From Acinetobacter sp. ANC 4558 (GTDB taxonomy: Bacteria; Pseudomonadota; Gammaproteobacteria; Pseudomonadales; Moraxellaceae), in assembly GCF_002135375.1 (NCBI RefSeq), contig NZ_NEGH01000013.1:41400-105399 (forward strand): DNA of 64,000 nt, in the 5' to 3' direction. The notes under the pieces are model-generated. The model did not search any database. It was not told the origin of the DNA and was given only the letters and a program-made list of their open reading frames with translations. A program made the position numbers and the translations under genes. The number at the start of each line of letters is the position of its first letter. Position 1 is the first letter of the stretch. Below are positions 38,795 to 48,079 of the stretch, piece after piece.

Positions 38795-39667
38795 TTAGTT
38801 CAATGTAATCTTACTCCAAGATTCATACAATTTAACAGCACCAGAAAAATCATTTTCACCTTCTAATGCTAAATTTGCAGCTTGGATTAGATTTTGAGTT
38901 AAAGATAACACAGGTGTTGGCAGTTTAGCATCATGTGCCAGATCAAGTGCAATTCCTGTATCTTTAGCCAATAGAGGTAAGGCAAAGGTTAAGGGGAAAC
39001 TGCGATTTAAAATTCGTTGAGGTAAAATATTTTCTGTTACTGCACTTTTTCCACTTGATGCATTAATGCAGTCTAAGGCTTCATTTAAGTCAACACCATG
39101 TGCCTTCAATACACTAAAACCTTCAGCAACAGACCAGAGGTTAACGGCTAATAACATATTATTAATAGCTTTGACTGCAAAGCCTGCACCCGACTCTCCG
39201 ACATGTTTAATCAATGAACCAAATGTTTCAATTGCAGGTAACGCATGTTCAAAAGCAGATTTTTCACCACCAATCATGACCGTGAGTGTCCCTTTTTCTG
39301 CGCCAATAGTTTGTCCACTGACTGGGGCATCGAGAAAATCAACACCGATCTTTTTTAATTGGGTGGAAATTTTTTTTGCTGAATCTGGAACACCGCTCGT
39401 GCAGTCAACCCAAATAGATCCTTTTTTTAGTTGTTGAGATTCAATAATGAGTTCAACTTCACGACTGGTTGGAAGACAAGAAAAAATAATATCTGCTTGA
39501 ACAGCAATATTAAGATCGACGGCTTGTGTTCCAAAATCTTGAGCATGTTTTTTTGCTTTTTCAAAATTTCGATTCCAGACATAAACCGTTTCATATTTTT
39601 TTGTTAAATGTGCAGCCATGTGAACACCCATGGCACCTAATCCAATAAATGCAACAGTTTGAGTCAT
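38795..39667 (-). CDS. 3-hydroxyisobutyrate dehydrogenase-family oxidoreductase
   Basis: 290 aa with N-terminal NAD(P) site VAFIGLGAMGVHMAAHL, the substrate-binding DAPVSGQTIGAEKGTLTVMI and the catalytic Lys in GFAVKAINNMLL, as in HIBADH, tartronate-semialdehyde reductase and related enzymes. Substrate cannot be fixed from sequence. The 443 bp to its right (39668-40110) are AT-rich divergent promoter sequence shared with yceI, with no other feature seen. Confidence 0.82.
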   Translation of the reverse strand: MTQTVAFIGLGAMGVHMAAHLTKKYETVYVWNRNFEKAKKHAQDFGTQAVDLNIAVQADIIFSCLPTSREVELIIESQQLKKGSIWVDCTSGVPDSAKKISTQLKKIGVDFLDAPVSGQTIGAEKGTLTVMIGGEKSAFEHALPAIETFGSLIKHVGESGAGFAVKAINNMLLAVNLWSVAEGFSVLKAHGVDLNEALDCINASSGKSAVTENILPQRILNRSFPLTFALPLLAKDTGIALDLAHDAKLPTPVLSLTQNLIQAANLALEGENDFSGAVKLYESWSKITLN

Positions 39668-40110
39668 GAAGATATCCTTTTAAAAGGTTTAATTAAGTTA
39701 AATAAGGGGAGTATGCAATCAATATAACGAACACGTATCAAAGAAAAAAATGATATTTCATTAAAAAGTGATACATATAGGTGACCACTCTATTAGATAG
39801 AAGCTCATAATTCATAAATTTTAAAAGGTTATATACAAGTTTGAGTGATAAATAAAGTGCTATAAATAGTTTAAAAAATGATTAATTTATTGAGTATTTT
39901 GATATATAAGCAATGGGAATAATCTTATTTTTTTTGAAGAGTATTTATGTTGGATATATGTTATATATTGTGTAATATTTAACATTAAATTATAAAAATG
40001 ATAATATAAAAACTTTCGTTCTAATAATGAAACATTCTGTATTGTAGACAGTATTTATATTGATACTCAGTCCATTATACTGATTCGATAATTGAATATA
40101 AGGTAAAAAG

Positions 40111-40689
40111 ATGAACTTTAAAACATTAACTATAGGTTTAAGTATTGCGGCATTTGCGACAATTGCAGTGGCTAAACCAGTTCCGTATCAAATTGATCCA
40201 ACACATACAGCAACAGTTTTCTCTTGGAATCATTTAGGTTTTTCTACCCCATCTGCAAACTTCCGTGATATTCAAGGAACAATTAATGTAGATGAAGAAG
40301 TACCTGCAAATTCATCTGTAAATGTGATTATTCCATTATCTAGTTTAAATACGAATGTTCAAGCCTTAGATGAACATTTACAAAGTGCTGATTTTTTTGA
40401 TGCAGTAAAATATCCAACGATTACGTTCAAAAGTACAAAAGTAGAAACTAAAGATAAAAAGAACTTTAAAATTACTGGTGATTTGACCATTAAAGGGGTC
40501 ACTAAACCTGTCGTTTTAGATGCAGTTTTAAATAAAAAAGCAGCGCATCCAATGTCTAAGGCTGAAACAGTCGGATTTAATGCAACCACATCTTTTGATC
40601 GATCAATATTTGGAGTAGGGGCATATGTTCCGAATGTTGGAGATAAAATTACTGTAAATATTACGACTGAAGCATCAGTTAAGAAATAA
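40111..40689 (+). CDS. YceI-family periplasmic protein
   Basis: 192 aa with a signal peptide (MNFKTLTIGLSIAAFATIAVA) and the YceI lipocalin-like barrel: YQIDPTHTATVFSWNHLGFS, LQSADFFDAVKYPTITF, TGDLTIKGVTKPVVLD. Family members bind isoprenoid or polyisoprenoid ligands and are often base- or stress-induced. Followed by a clear terminator, beyond which a phage scar begins. Confidence 0.9.
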   Translation: MNFKTLTIGLSIAAFATIAVAKPVPYQIDPTHTATVFSWNHLGFSTPSANFRDIQGTINVDEEVPANSSVNVIIPLSSLNTNVQALDEHLQSADFFDAVKYPTITFKSTKVETKDKKNFKITGDLTIKGVTKPVVLDAVLNKKAAHPMSKAETVGFNATTSFDRSIFGVGAYVPNVGDKITVNITTEASVKK

Positions 40690-40720
40690 TATAAATAGAT
40701 ACAGTTGTTTATAAGATAAT

Positions 40721-40748
40721 AGCCACCTAACAAGGTGGCTTTCTTTTG
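40721..40748 (+). terminator. Terminator of yceI
   Basis: AGCCACCT-AACA-AGGTGGCT followed by TTCTTTT. Resembles the hairpin at the left end of the prophage (56138-56158). Confidence 0.85.
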
Positions 40749-40829
40749 TCTAAAATTACGATAAATACTTTTTATTTTTGCTATTTTTACAGCTTTTTGC
40801 GTAAAATGAAAAGAAATTTACGCCAAGAT

Positions 40830-41139
40830 ATGAAGATTCCAAAACCTAGAAAACGTGGACATGCTTTCCGTATAGAACTGATGTTTAACGGTCAAAGAAT
40901 CAGTGCTACAAGAGATACTGAAAAAGAATGTGAGCAATGCAATGCGTAAAGGCGAAATTTTAGAAATTACATGAAGTAATATTAAAGGTGATTGCGATCA
41001 CTTGCCAATGACTAAAAATGGTGATGCACGTAATGTCCCTTTATCAAAAAAAGCAAAGAGACTTTTATCATTAATATCTGCAGATCAAGAAATTATTGTA
41101 CCTGTAAATGAAAAGTCATTTAGACGAACGTGGCGTCGT
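40830..41139 (+). pseudogene. Phage tyrosine integrase remnant
   Basis: Reads MKIPKPRKRGHAFRIELM and NGQRISATRDTEKECEQ (N-terminal arm-binding domain). It then jumps by deletion to AMRKGEILEIT, TGA where a Trp is expected, SNIKGDCDHLPMTKNGDARN and VPLSKKAKRLL, the first half of the catalytic domain including the RxGEIL arginine. It breaks off at RTWRRV, losing the His/Arg/Tyr end. Inactive. Confidence 0.75.
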
Positions 41140-41140
41140 G

Positions 41141-41198
41141 TGTTCTTCAGTCCATGCTCGTGTGTATCTGCTGACGAATGCATTGGCTTCAAATGGTG
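41141..41198 (-). pseudogene. Fragment of a phage early-region gene
   Basis: About 58 bp starting TGTTCTTCAGTCCATG match, with a few substitutions and a small indel, the region 59014-59070 inside the prophage gene 58785-59741. It is fused directly to the integrase remnant, so the piece came from a related phage. Confidence 0.7.
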
Positions 41199-41325
41199 TA
41201 TCCGAACGGCCAGAAAGTTAAAAAAAGTGATACCTGTACAGATGCTCAAGCCAAACAGTACATGCAAAATGATTTAAAGAAATTTTAAAGTATTGTAAAT
41301 GAAGCTGTTACTGTGCCACTATCAA
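41199..41325 (+). pseudogene. Phage endolysin (lysozyme) fragment
   Basis: Reads YPNGQKVKKSDTCTDAQAKQ, YMQNDLKKF, TAA, then SIVNEAVTVPLS: the middle of an RrrD/T4-type muramidase. Both ends are missing and an internal stop is present. Confidence 0.65.
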
Positions 41326-41328
41326 TGC

Positions 41329-41412
41329 GTGGCAGAACAAGCTGACAAGCACTCAGCTGATGTACGGCGATTGAGTGATGGGTGGCTTGAATCAAGAAAA
41401 ACCCCCAATTGA
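41329..41412 (+). pseudogene. C-terminal scrap of a phage lysis-region protein
   Basis: Reads AEQADKHSADVRRLSDGWLE then SRKTPN and a stop. The helical, polar pattern is like the C-terminus of Rz/DUF2514-type proteins encoded next to endolysins, and it directly follows the endolysin scrap. Confidence 0.4.
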
Positions 41413-41416
41413 GGGC
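41395..41416 (-). terminator. Terminator of the immunity-like gene
   Basis: On the minus strand: CCCTCAATTGGGGGTTTTT, a short GC stem followed by a T-run, 20 bp after the stop of the 41437-42276 gene. Confidence 0.55.
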
Positions 41417-41436
41417 TATATATTTACTATGATCAC

Positions 41437-42276
41437 TTAGTTAACTTTATAACCATAAAAGTATTTACTACCAGGCTCCCATTTTCTTTTTGCAATATCC
41501 TGAATGTAATCTATAACTAAATTATATTCTCTCTCAGATATTAATTGTCCATAGGAAACAGGACACTTCTCGCCACTCCAAATAGATAATAGGCTAGATA
41601 TAGTTGTATCTAAAAAATCTTCTTTTTTTTGCAATGACTGTACAACTAAAGGAAATAGCTCCTGAGTTAAATTACCAATAAAGGCTAATTTTCCATCATA
41701 ATAATATAAGTTTTTATTTTGTTTATTAAAAAATTCATAGAATTCTTTTTCTAATTCATCTATATCAACTTTTTCACCTAAATAATATCCAAATTCCTCT
41801 GAATAATATCCAAATGGAAAAATGTAATCAATAGTGTGTAATATTTGTTCCTCTAAAAGGGTATCTTCATATTCTTCTAATAATGCAAATAATAAAGGAA
41901 TTACATTATAGGATAGTAGATCAGGTGTACACATAATAAATAAAGAAACTTCATCATATTCCGCAGTTGTCAAAAATTCACTTAAAAAAGGAATATCACT
42001 ATGAACAGCTACATGACAATAAAGACGAATAGCCTGTTTTTTCAAAAGGAAATTATTAGAATTTAACATAAAATTCATTAAATCCTTTTTCCTGTGAAAA
42101 TGACCAGACTTAAGATCCAAACATATTTCTGATAATAATCGAGTATCATCATTTAAATATGTCATATTCAATGATTGATCTACAGTCAACTTTGGGCCAA
42201 ACCAAATACCTGGTTTCAAAATATCAAATTCTTCTACATTAGTTTCCATTATCTTAAACCTTGTTTCCTTTGCCAT
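41437..42276 (-). CDS. Orphan immunity-type protein (Imm47-like)
   Basis: 279 aa, acidic, no signal peptide or membrane segment, rich in paired helices (LMNFMLNSNNFLLKKQAIRL, LTTAEYDEVSLFIM, LFALLEEYEDTLLEEQI) like a HEAT-type scaffold. The overall look is that of Imm47-type immunity proteins, but this is recognition by eye and could be wrong. No toxin gene lies next to it. It sits between the phage scar and a pair of integrase-arm-like repeats, so it was probably acquired. Confidence 0.5.
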   Translation of the reverse strand: MAKETRFKIMETNVEEFDILKPGIWFGPKLTVDQSLNMTYLNDDTRLLSEICLDLKSGHFHRKKDLMNFMLNSNNFLLKKQAIRLYCHVAVHSDIPFLSEFLTTAEYDEVSLFIMCTPDLLSYNVIPLLFALLEEYEDTLLEEQILHTIDYIFPFGYYSEEFGYYLGEKVDIDELEKEFYEFFNKQNKNLYYYDGKLAFIGNLTQELFPLVVQSLQKKEDFLDTTISSLLSIWSGEKCPVSYGQLISEREYNLVIDYIQDIAKRKWEPGSKYFYGYKVN

Positions 42277-42408
42277 ATTATAATTGCATTATTAGTTCAA
42301 TTTTGGAGTATTTTAAATTAATACATATATTTTTTCGATTTTTTATCTACTAAAATCCCGTCATTTAAGTCAATGAGAACTAGTCATAAAATTTCAGTTT
42401 TGCAAGGG

Positions 42409-42428
42409 TTTTGCTAAAATTTTGCTAA
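42409..42428. repeat. Direct repeat TTTTGCTAA x2
   Basis: TTTTGCTAA at 42409-42417 and 42420-42428, an 11-bp period, as expected for integrase arm-type sites near a phage attachment end. Lies right of the integrase scrap and Imm47-like gene. Inference only. Confidence 0.35.
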
Positions 42429-42527
42429 CACAATATTTTGAATAAAAAATAAGTTTAATATTTCGATATTTTTCAGATAAAATAGTCGTCATAATAGCGA
42501 TTGAATAATATTTATAGATTTTTATAA

Positions 42528-43130
42528 ATGATTGATAATGAAATAGAAATACATCCACTAAAACCATTTTTACCGGCGAATGGAAAGCTTTTAATGCTCG
42601 GAAGTTTTCCACCACCTCAAACCCGTTGGAAAATGGATTTCTATTATCCGAATTATCAAAATGATATGTGGAGAATTTTTGGTCTATGCTTTTTTAATAA
42701 TAAAGATTATTTTCTTGATTTACCAAATAAAAACTTTCATTTAGCTAAAATTGTAAGTTTTTTAAATGAAGTGGGAATTGGTATTTTTGATACAGCCTGT
42801 CAAGTAAAACGTTTAAAAGGAAATGCATCGGATAAGCATTTACAAATTATTAAAGTAACCGATATTCAAGCGTTATTAGATCAAATGCCGAGCTGCTATC
42901 ATATTATGACAACAGGCGATAAAGCGACTGATACATTAATTCAATCGATGCCAAACGGCACGATAAAACCTGAAATTGGTCAATCTGAACAGTGTCAATT
43001 ATCAGATAGAATCGTAACGTTACATCGAATGCCATCATCTTCTCGGGCATATCCTTTAGCGCTAGAATTAAAAGCCAAGGCTTATAAAGTGTTTTTTACT
43101 GAAATTGGTCTTATTTCATCAAAGTTTTAA
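42528..43130 (+). CDS. Uracil-DNA-glycosylase-superfamily protein
   Basis: 200 aa; KLLMLGSFPPPQTRWKMDFY near the N-terminus corresponds to the glycosylase motif 1 loop, and TLHRMPSSSRAY near the C-terminus to motif 2. The family includes deoxyinosine and uracil glycosylases in base-excision repair. Substrate not determinable here. Stands alone. Confidence 0.7.
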   Translation: MIDNEIEIHPLKPFLPANGKLLMLGSFPPPQTRWKMDFYYPNYQNDMWRIFGLCFFNNKDYFLDLPNKNFHLAKIVSFLNEVGIGIFDTACQVKRLKGNASDKHLQIIKVTDIQALLDQMPSCYHIMTTGDKATDTLIQSMPNGTIKPEIGQSEQCQLSDRIVTLHRMPSSSRAYPLALELKAKAYKVFFTEIGLISSKF

Positions 43131-43185
43131 AGCGATTGATATTCATTTAACAAGTAACATTAAAGTAAGCTCCTGATACTTGAAA

Positions 43186-44052
43186 TTAAGCATATTTTTT
43201 TGCCATCATGATGCAAATAATAACTAAGATACAGACAATGAGCATACTTAACTCAATTTTTTCATGTAAAAGCCATGCAGAAAGGATTAAACCTAGAAAA
43301 GGCTGTATGAGTTGTATTTGACCAATTTGTGCAATTCCTCCTAGTGCTAAACCTTTGTACCAAAAGAAAAAACCAATAAACATGCTAAATAATGAAATAT
43401 ATAAAAGTCCGATCATCGATAAGATCGAAATTGAAGAATATGACTTATGCGGTAAATAATAAAAACTTAAAACGAGCATAAATGGAAGAGCAGTAATTAA
43501 CGCCCAGCAAATCACTTGCCATCCTTTAAGTTCTCGTGAAAGCTTCCCTCCTTCAGCATATGCTAATCCACAAACGATAATTGCGATTAACATATAAAAG
43601 TCTCCCAATTGTAAAGAACTATATTGTTGATCTAAAAGCATAAATCCAGCGACAAACAAGCTTCCGAGTATAGCAAAGAGCCAAAACTTGGGTTGAGGAA
43701 GTTCTTTAGCACGGAGTACTGCAAAAATTGCTGTTGAAAGAGGGAGCATTGCTGTGAATACAATTGCTCGTGCGGTTGAAATACTTTGCAAGGCGAATGC
43801 TGAAAATAATGGAAATCCAACAACAACACCACAAGAAACAATGGCAATAGATTTAAATTGTTGCAGATTTGGTATTTTTTGATGTGTGATCACTAAACAA
43901 ATGAAACTGATAATTCCTGCAATAGATGCACGTGCAAAGGTTGAAAATTCTGGGCTAAAATCAACGATTGCTAATCGTGTTGCAGGCAAAGAACCTGAAA
44001 ATATTAATACACCCATCAAGCCGTAAATCCAGCCAGCATATGATTTATTCAT
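43186..44052 (-). CDS. EamA/DMT-family transporter
   Basis: 288 aa with ten predicted membrane helices and two EamA halves (IYGLMGVLIFSGSLPATRLA; the second starting LQLGDFYMLIAIIVCG). QIGQIQLIQPFLGLILSAWL is typical of drug/metabolite exporters. It is divergent from a MocR-type regulator across 119 bp, so the regulator probably controls it; substrate perhaps an amino acid or a vitamin B6-related compound. Confidence 0.8.
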   Translation of the reverse strand: MNKSYAGWIYGLMGVLIFSGSLPATRLAIVDFSPEFSTFARASIAGIISFICLVITHQKIPNLQQFKSIAIVSCGVVVGFPLFSAFALQSISTARAIVFTAMLPLSTAIFAVLRAKELPQPKFWLFAILGSLFVAGFMLLDQQYSSLQLGDFYMLIAIIVCGLAYAEGGKLSRELKGWQVICWALITALPFMLVLSFYYLPHKSYSSISILSMIGLLYISLFSMFIGFFFWYKGLALGGIAQIGQIQLIQPFLGLILSAWLLHEKIELSMLIVCILVIICIMMAKKYA

Positions 44053-44171
44053 GTTAAAAACTCAAAAAGTAATATGGATATTAAAGATGAGTTTTTAATA
44101 TTTTATGATATACAATTCAGTACAATTTAAAGAAACTGTTATGCTGCTGTTAGCAATACAATTGATCGAAG

Positions 44172-45557
44172 ATGGCGTTTAAAATGACGAAAACGGAAAA
44201 GATTATAGATTTTGTTTTAGATCAAATTTCAAAAAAAATATGGATAGATGGTTCTCGATTACCTTCTGTCAGACAATTGGCTCATCAGATGAATTGTTCA
44301 GTTTCTACCGTTGTTGAGGCATATGCAAGATTGGTGGCAGAGGGAGTTTTAGAGTCAAGAGTTGGCTCAGGTTATTATGTTTTAGCTCCACGTGTGCACT
44401 ATCACATCATAGAGCAAGAACTGAGCTATCATCGAGAGGTTGATCCGTTATGGATTTCTAAACAATCTTTGGAGGCAAAATCGAATATTTTAAAACCGGG
44501 ATGTGGATGGCTTCCAGAAGGCTGGATGCCAGAGCAAGCTATACGTAAAGCACTTAAATTAGTGGCAAAATCTGAAACAGCTTTACTGATGAATTATGCA
44601 TTACCTCATGGACATTTAGCATTACGCCAATATATTGCTCGAAAAAAAGAAATCTATGATTTGCATCTTCATCCCAATCAAATTTTACTGACAGAATCTG
44701 CAACCAATTCAATTGACTTAATTTTTAGACATATATTACAAGCGGGCGATATCATTTTAGTTGATGATCCTTGTTATTTTAATTTTTCCGCACTAATTAA
44801 AACACATCAATTAAAAGCGATCGCAATCCCCTATACCAAACATGGTCCAGATATTGAAAAATTTGCACAAGCTTTGGTATTCAAACCCAAGTTATATTTA
44901 ACCAATGCAGGCATTCATAATCCTACAGGCGCGGTATTGTCTTTACAGACGGCATATCAAATTGCCAAATTGGCCGAAAAAAATAATTTACTTATTGTTG
45001 AAGATGATATTTTTTCAGAGTTTGAATATACACCTGCACCAAGGTATGCATCATTATCTGGATTTGATCATGTGATTCAAATTGGTAGTTTTACGAAAAC
45101 ATTATCTGCTGCAATACGATGTGGTTATATTATTTCAAATTTAGATTTAATTGATCAATTAATTGATTTGAGAATTTCAACTAACTTTAGTGCAAATAAC
45201 TTAAATGCTGAGATTATCTATCAAGCGTTGATGGATCCAAGTTACCCCAAATATGTTGAATGGTTAAAAAAGCAGTTGAATAAGACAACAAAAGATACCA
45301 TTCAAAAATTAGCGATATTGGGTATCCAACCTTGGATTATTCCAAAAGCAGGCATTTTTATTTGGTGTAAGTTACCAGATAGAATAGAAGCATCTAAGCT
45401 TTCGCAATTGTGCCTACAAAAAAATGTTATTTTGGCACCGAGTAAAGCATTTAGCCAATCACAAAGTACAGATGAATATATGCGCTTTAATGTTGCACAT
45501 TGTATTGATAAGAAAGTGTTTGATATTTTGGGTGATGCCATTCAAGCATTAAAATAA
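44172..45557 (+). CDS. MocR-type regulator (GntR HTH + aminotransferase fold)
   Basis: 461 aa. N-terminal winged HTH of the GntR class (WIDGSRLPSVRQLAHQMNCS) is followed by a class-I aminotransferase-like domain with YALPHGHLALRQYIA, NAGIHNPTGAV and the PLP-binding Lys in QIGSFTKTLSAAIRCGY. MocR proteins sense PLP or an amino-acid adduct. Upstream 119 bp are shared with the EamA gene. Ends 79 bp before the stop of convergent ilvA. Confidence 0.88.
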   Translation: MAFKMTKTEKIIDFVLDQISKKIWIDGSRLPSVRQLAHQMNCSVSTVVEAYARLVAEGVLESRVGSGYYVLAPRVHYHIIEQELSYHREVDPLWISKQSLEAKSNILKPGCGWLPEGWMPEQAIRKALKLVAKSETALLMNYALPHGHLALRQYIARKKEIYDLHLHPNQILLTESATNSIDLIFRHILQAGDIILVDDPCYFNFSALIKTHQLKAIAIPYTKHGPDIEKFAQALVFKPKLYLTNAGIHNPTGAVLSLQTAYQIAKLAEKNNLLIVEDDIFSEFEYTPAPRYASLSGFDHVIQIGSFTKTLSAAIRCGYIISNLDLIDQLIDLRISTNFSANNLNAEIIYQALMDPSYPKYVEWLKKQLNKTTKDTIQKLAILGIQPWIIPKAGIFIWCKLPDRIEASKLSQLCLQKNVILAPSKAFSQSQSTDEYMRFNVAHCIDKKVFDILGDAIQALK

Positions 45558-45636
45558 AAGATGCTTCACGCAGTATTCTAAATAAATAGCTAAACCTGAA
45601 GTGTACAGGTTTAGCTAAATACAATGACGATAAATC

Positions 45637-47175
45637 TTATTTGAGGAAACGTTGATAGCCTAAGTTATTGGTAATTTCTTCATAGGGATAGTGAATACTT
45701 TCTAAAGTTTCAACTAAGCCATCAGGATTTTGTTTGGCATCAGTTGCTTCCAAACCAACTAAAACACGACCTTCAGCAGCGCCATGGTTACGGTAGTGGA
45801 ATAATGTAATATTATGAGTTGGACCTAAACGCTCTAAGAATGTTAATAATGCACCAGGGCGTTCAGGGAATTCTACGCGAAATAAACGTTCATTTTCGAT
45901 ATCTGCATGACCACCAATTAAATAACGAATATGAAGTTTTGCGACTTCATCATCGGATAAGTCATCGACATCAAATTGGGTTTTTAATGACTCATAAATA
46001 TCATGACGTTCCTTTTCTCCATTTTTTAGGCTGATTCCAACAAAAACTTGCGCTGCAGAAGCATCACTTGCACGATAGTTGAATTCTGTAATATTTCGAC
46101 CATGTAAAGCACGGCAGAAATTCAGGAATGATCCTTTTTCTTCAGGAATTGTCACTGCAAAAATAGCTTCTTTACGTTCGCCTAATTCTGTACGTTCAGC
46201 AATATAACGAAGACGATCAAAATTCATATTGGCCCCACATACAATCGAGACCATATTTTTATTTTCTAGACCGTGTTGCTCAACATATTTTTTTATACCT
46301 GCTAATGCCATTGCACCAGAAGGTTCAACAATACTACGATTTTCATCAAAGGTGTCTTTAATTGCAGCACAAATTTCATCGGTATTGACCAAAACCACGT
46401 TAGGTTCAACAATCGGTCCTGAATTATCTGATTTTTGTAAACGAATAACGTCAAACGGTTTCTCACCAATTTGAGCAACTGCTGTACCATCTGCAAATAA
46501 GCCAACTTGTGGTAAAACCACACGTTCATTAGTTTCAAGCGCGGCTTTTAAGCATGCAGATTCATCGTATTCAACAGGGATGATTTTGACATGTGGTGCA
46601 ACATCGCCAAAATAAGCAGCGACACCAGCAATTAAACCACCGCCACCAACGGCAACAAAAACATATTCGACATCACGCCATTGACGTAAGATTTCATTGG
46701 CAATGGTTCCTTGACCTGCCATCACCAGCTCATCGTCATAAGGTGGGATGAACGTCATGCCATCTTCTTGTGCACGCTGAATTGCATATTTATTTGCAAC
46801 ATCAAATGAATCACCATGTAAAACAACTTCACCACCTAAACGCTTTGCAGCTTGTACTTTAATATCTGGTGTGGTTTTTGGCATGACAATAATGGCGCGA
46901 ATACCCAACTTTTGACCAGATAAAGCCACGCCTTGAGCATGGTTACCTGCTGAAGCAGTAATAACGCCACGTTCTAATTGAGATTTCGGTAATTGACTAA
47001 TACGGTTATAGGCACCGCGTAGTTTAAATGAAAAGACAGGTTGCAAATCTTCACGTTTAAAACGAATGTTATTTTTTAGCCTTTCACTAATTCGTGGCGC
47101 TGCTTCGAGTGGGGTTTCGATTGCAACATCATAAACAGTTGCTTGTAAAATTTGTCGAACCAAACGAGACAGCAT
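45637..47175 (-). CDS. ilvA: Biosynthetic threonine ammonia-lyase
   Basis: Deaminates threonine to 2-oxobutanoate, the first step of isoleucine synthesis; feedback-inhibited by isoleucine in E. coli. 512 aa: PLP domain with Lys in FSFKLRGAYNRI, SAGNHAQG, the glycine-rich VAVGGGGLIAG loop, and two C-terminal ACT-like regulatory domains (KEAIFAVTIPEEKGSFLNFC and LFRVEFPERPGALLTFLERL). Divergent from rpiA, as in many Acinetobacter. Confidence 0.95.
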   Translation of the reverse strand: MLSRLVRQILQATVYDVAIETPLEAAPRISERLKNNIRFKREDLQPVFSFKLRGAYNRISQLPKSQLERGVITASAGNHAQGVALSGQKLGIRAIIVMPKTTPDIKVQAAKRLGGEVVLHGDSFDVANKYAIQRAQEDGMTFIPPYDDELVMAGQGTIANEILRQWRDVEYVFVAVGGGGLIAGVAAYFGDVAPHVKIIPVEYDESACLKAALETNERVVLPQVGLFADGTAVAQIGEKPFDVIRLQKSDNSGPIVEPNVVLVNTDEICAAIKDTFDENRSIVEPSGAMALAGIKKYVEQHGLENKNMVSIVCGANMNFDRLRYIAERTELGERKEAIFAVTIPEEKGSFLNFCRALHGRNITEFNYRASDASAAQVFVGISLKNGEKERHDIYESLKTQFDVDDLSDDEVAKLHIRYLIGGHADIENERLFRVEFPERPGALLTFLERLGPTHNITLFHYRNHGAAEGRVLVGLEATDAKQNPDGLVETLESIHYPYEEITNNLGYQRFLK

Positions 47176-47280
47176 GTTAATTTTCCATCTAACAGTTTAA
47201 AATAGGGCTTTATTGTAACAAACCCCATTCCATTTGCGGTTTAAAATTAATGCAAATGTAAAAAATAGTTGAGTGATGTC

Positions 47281-47952
47281 ATGAGTCTATATGCAACCCA
47301 AGATGAGAAAAAACAAGCAGCCGCACAAGCAGCTTTAAAACACTTACCGAAAGGTGGCATTTTAGGGGTGGGTACTGGAAGTACGGTTAATTTCTTAATT
47401 GAACTTTTACCTGAGTTACAGCTAGAAGCGGCAGTTGCAAGTTCAGAGGCAACCGCACAGCGCCTAAAAAAACTCGGTATTGATGTTGTGGACATGAATC
47501 ATGTCGGTGGTTTAGATGCTTATGTCGATGGTGCAGATGAAATCGATCGCCATTTACATATGATTAAAGGTGGTGGTGCTGCATTAACCCGTGAAAAAAT
47601 CGTGGCTTCCATTGCAAAGAAATTTGTATGTATTGTTGATGATTCAAAATGGGTCGGACAATTAGGTCATGATTTTCCACTTCCAGTTGAAGTTATTCCA
47701 ATGGCTCGTTCTGCTGTTGCTCGTAAATTGGTTGCTTTGGGTGGGGATCCTGTTTATCGTGAAGGTGTGGTTACTGATAACGGCAATGTGATTTTAGATG
47801 TTTATAATCTCAATATTTTAAATGCACTTGAACTTGAGAAAACAATAAATAATATTCCAGGTGTGGTCTGTAATGGTATTTTTGCATTAAATAAAGCAGA
47901 TATTGCTATGGTGGCAACAGATAATGGCATTGAAGAACGTATTGCGATATAA
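47281..47952 (+). CDS. rpiA: Ribose-5-phosphate isomerase A
   Basis: Interconverts ribose 5-phosphate and ribulose 5-phosphate. 223 aa from ATG 47281 ([11 protein letters not shown]); an upstream in-frame TTG at 47269 is less likely. Motifs [35 protein letters not shown] and the catalytic region [12 protein letters not shown] are present. Followed by a hairpin terminator. Confidence 0.96.
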   Translation: MSLYATQDEKKQAAAQAALKHLPKGGILGVGTGSTVNFLIELLPELQLEAAVASSEATAQRLKKLGIDVVDMNHVGGLDAYVDGADEIDRHLHMIKGGGAALTREKIVASIAKKFVCIVDDSKWVGQLGHDFPLPVEVIPMARSAVARKLVALGGDPVYREGVVTDNGNVILDVYNLNILNALELEKTINNIPGVVCNGIFALNKADIAMVATDNGIEERIAI

Positions 47953-47978
47953 AAAAATCGGAGTCGATTAAATTAAGG

Positions 47979-48001
47979 AGCTCATGGTAAATGAGCTTTT
48001 T
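47979..48001 (+). terminator. Terminator of rpiA
   Basis: AGCTCAT-GGTAA-ATGAGCT followed by TTTTTA. Confidence 0.8.
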
Positions 48002-48079
48002 ATTTGATAAGAATACGGCATAATATGTTCAAAATGATAAAAAATCACTTCTCGTACATCGGTTGATAAAAGAGTAAAT

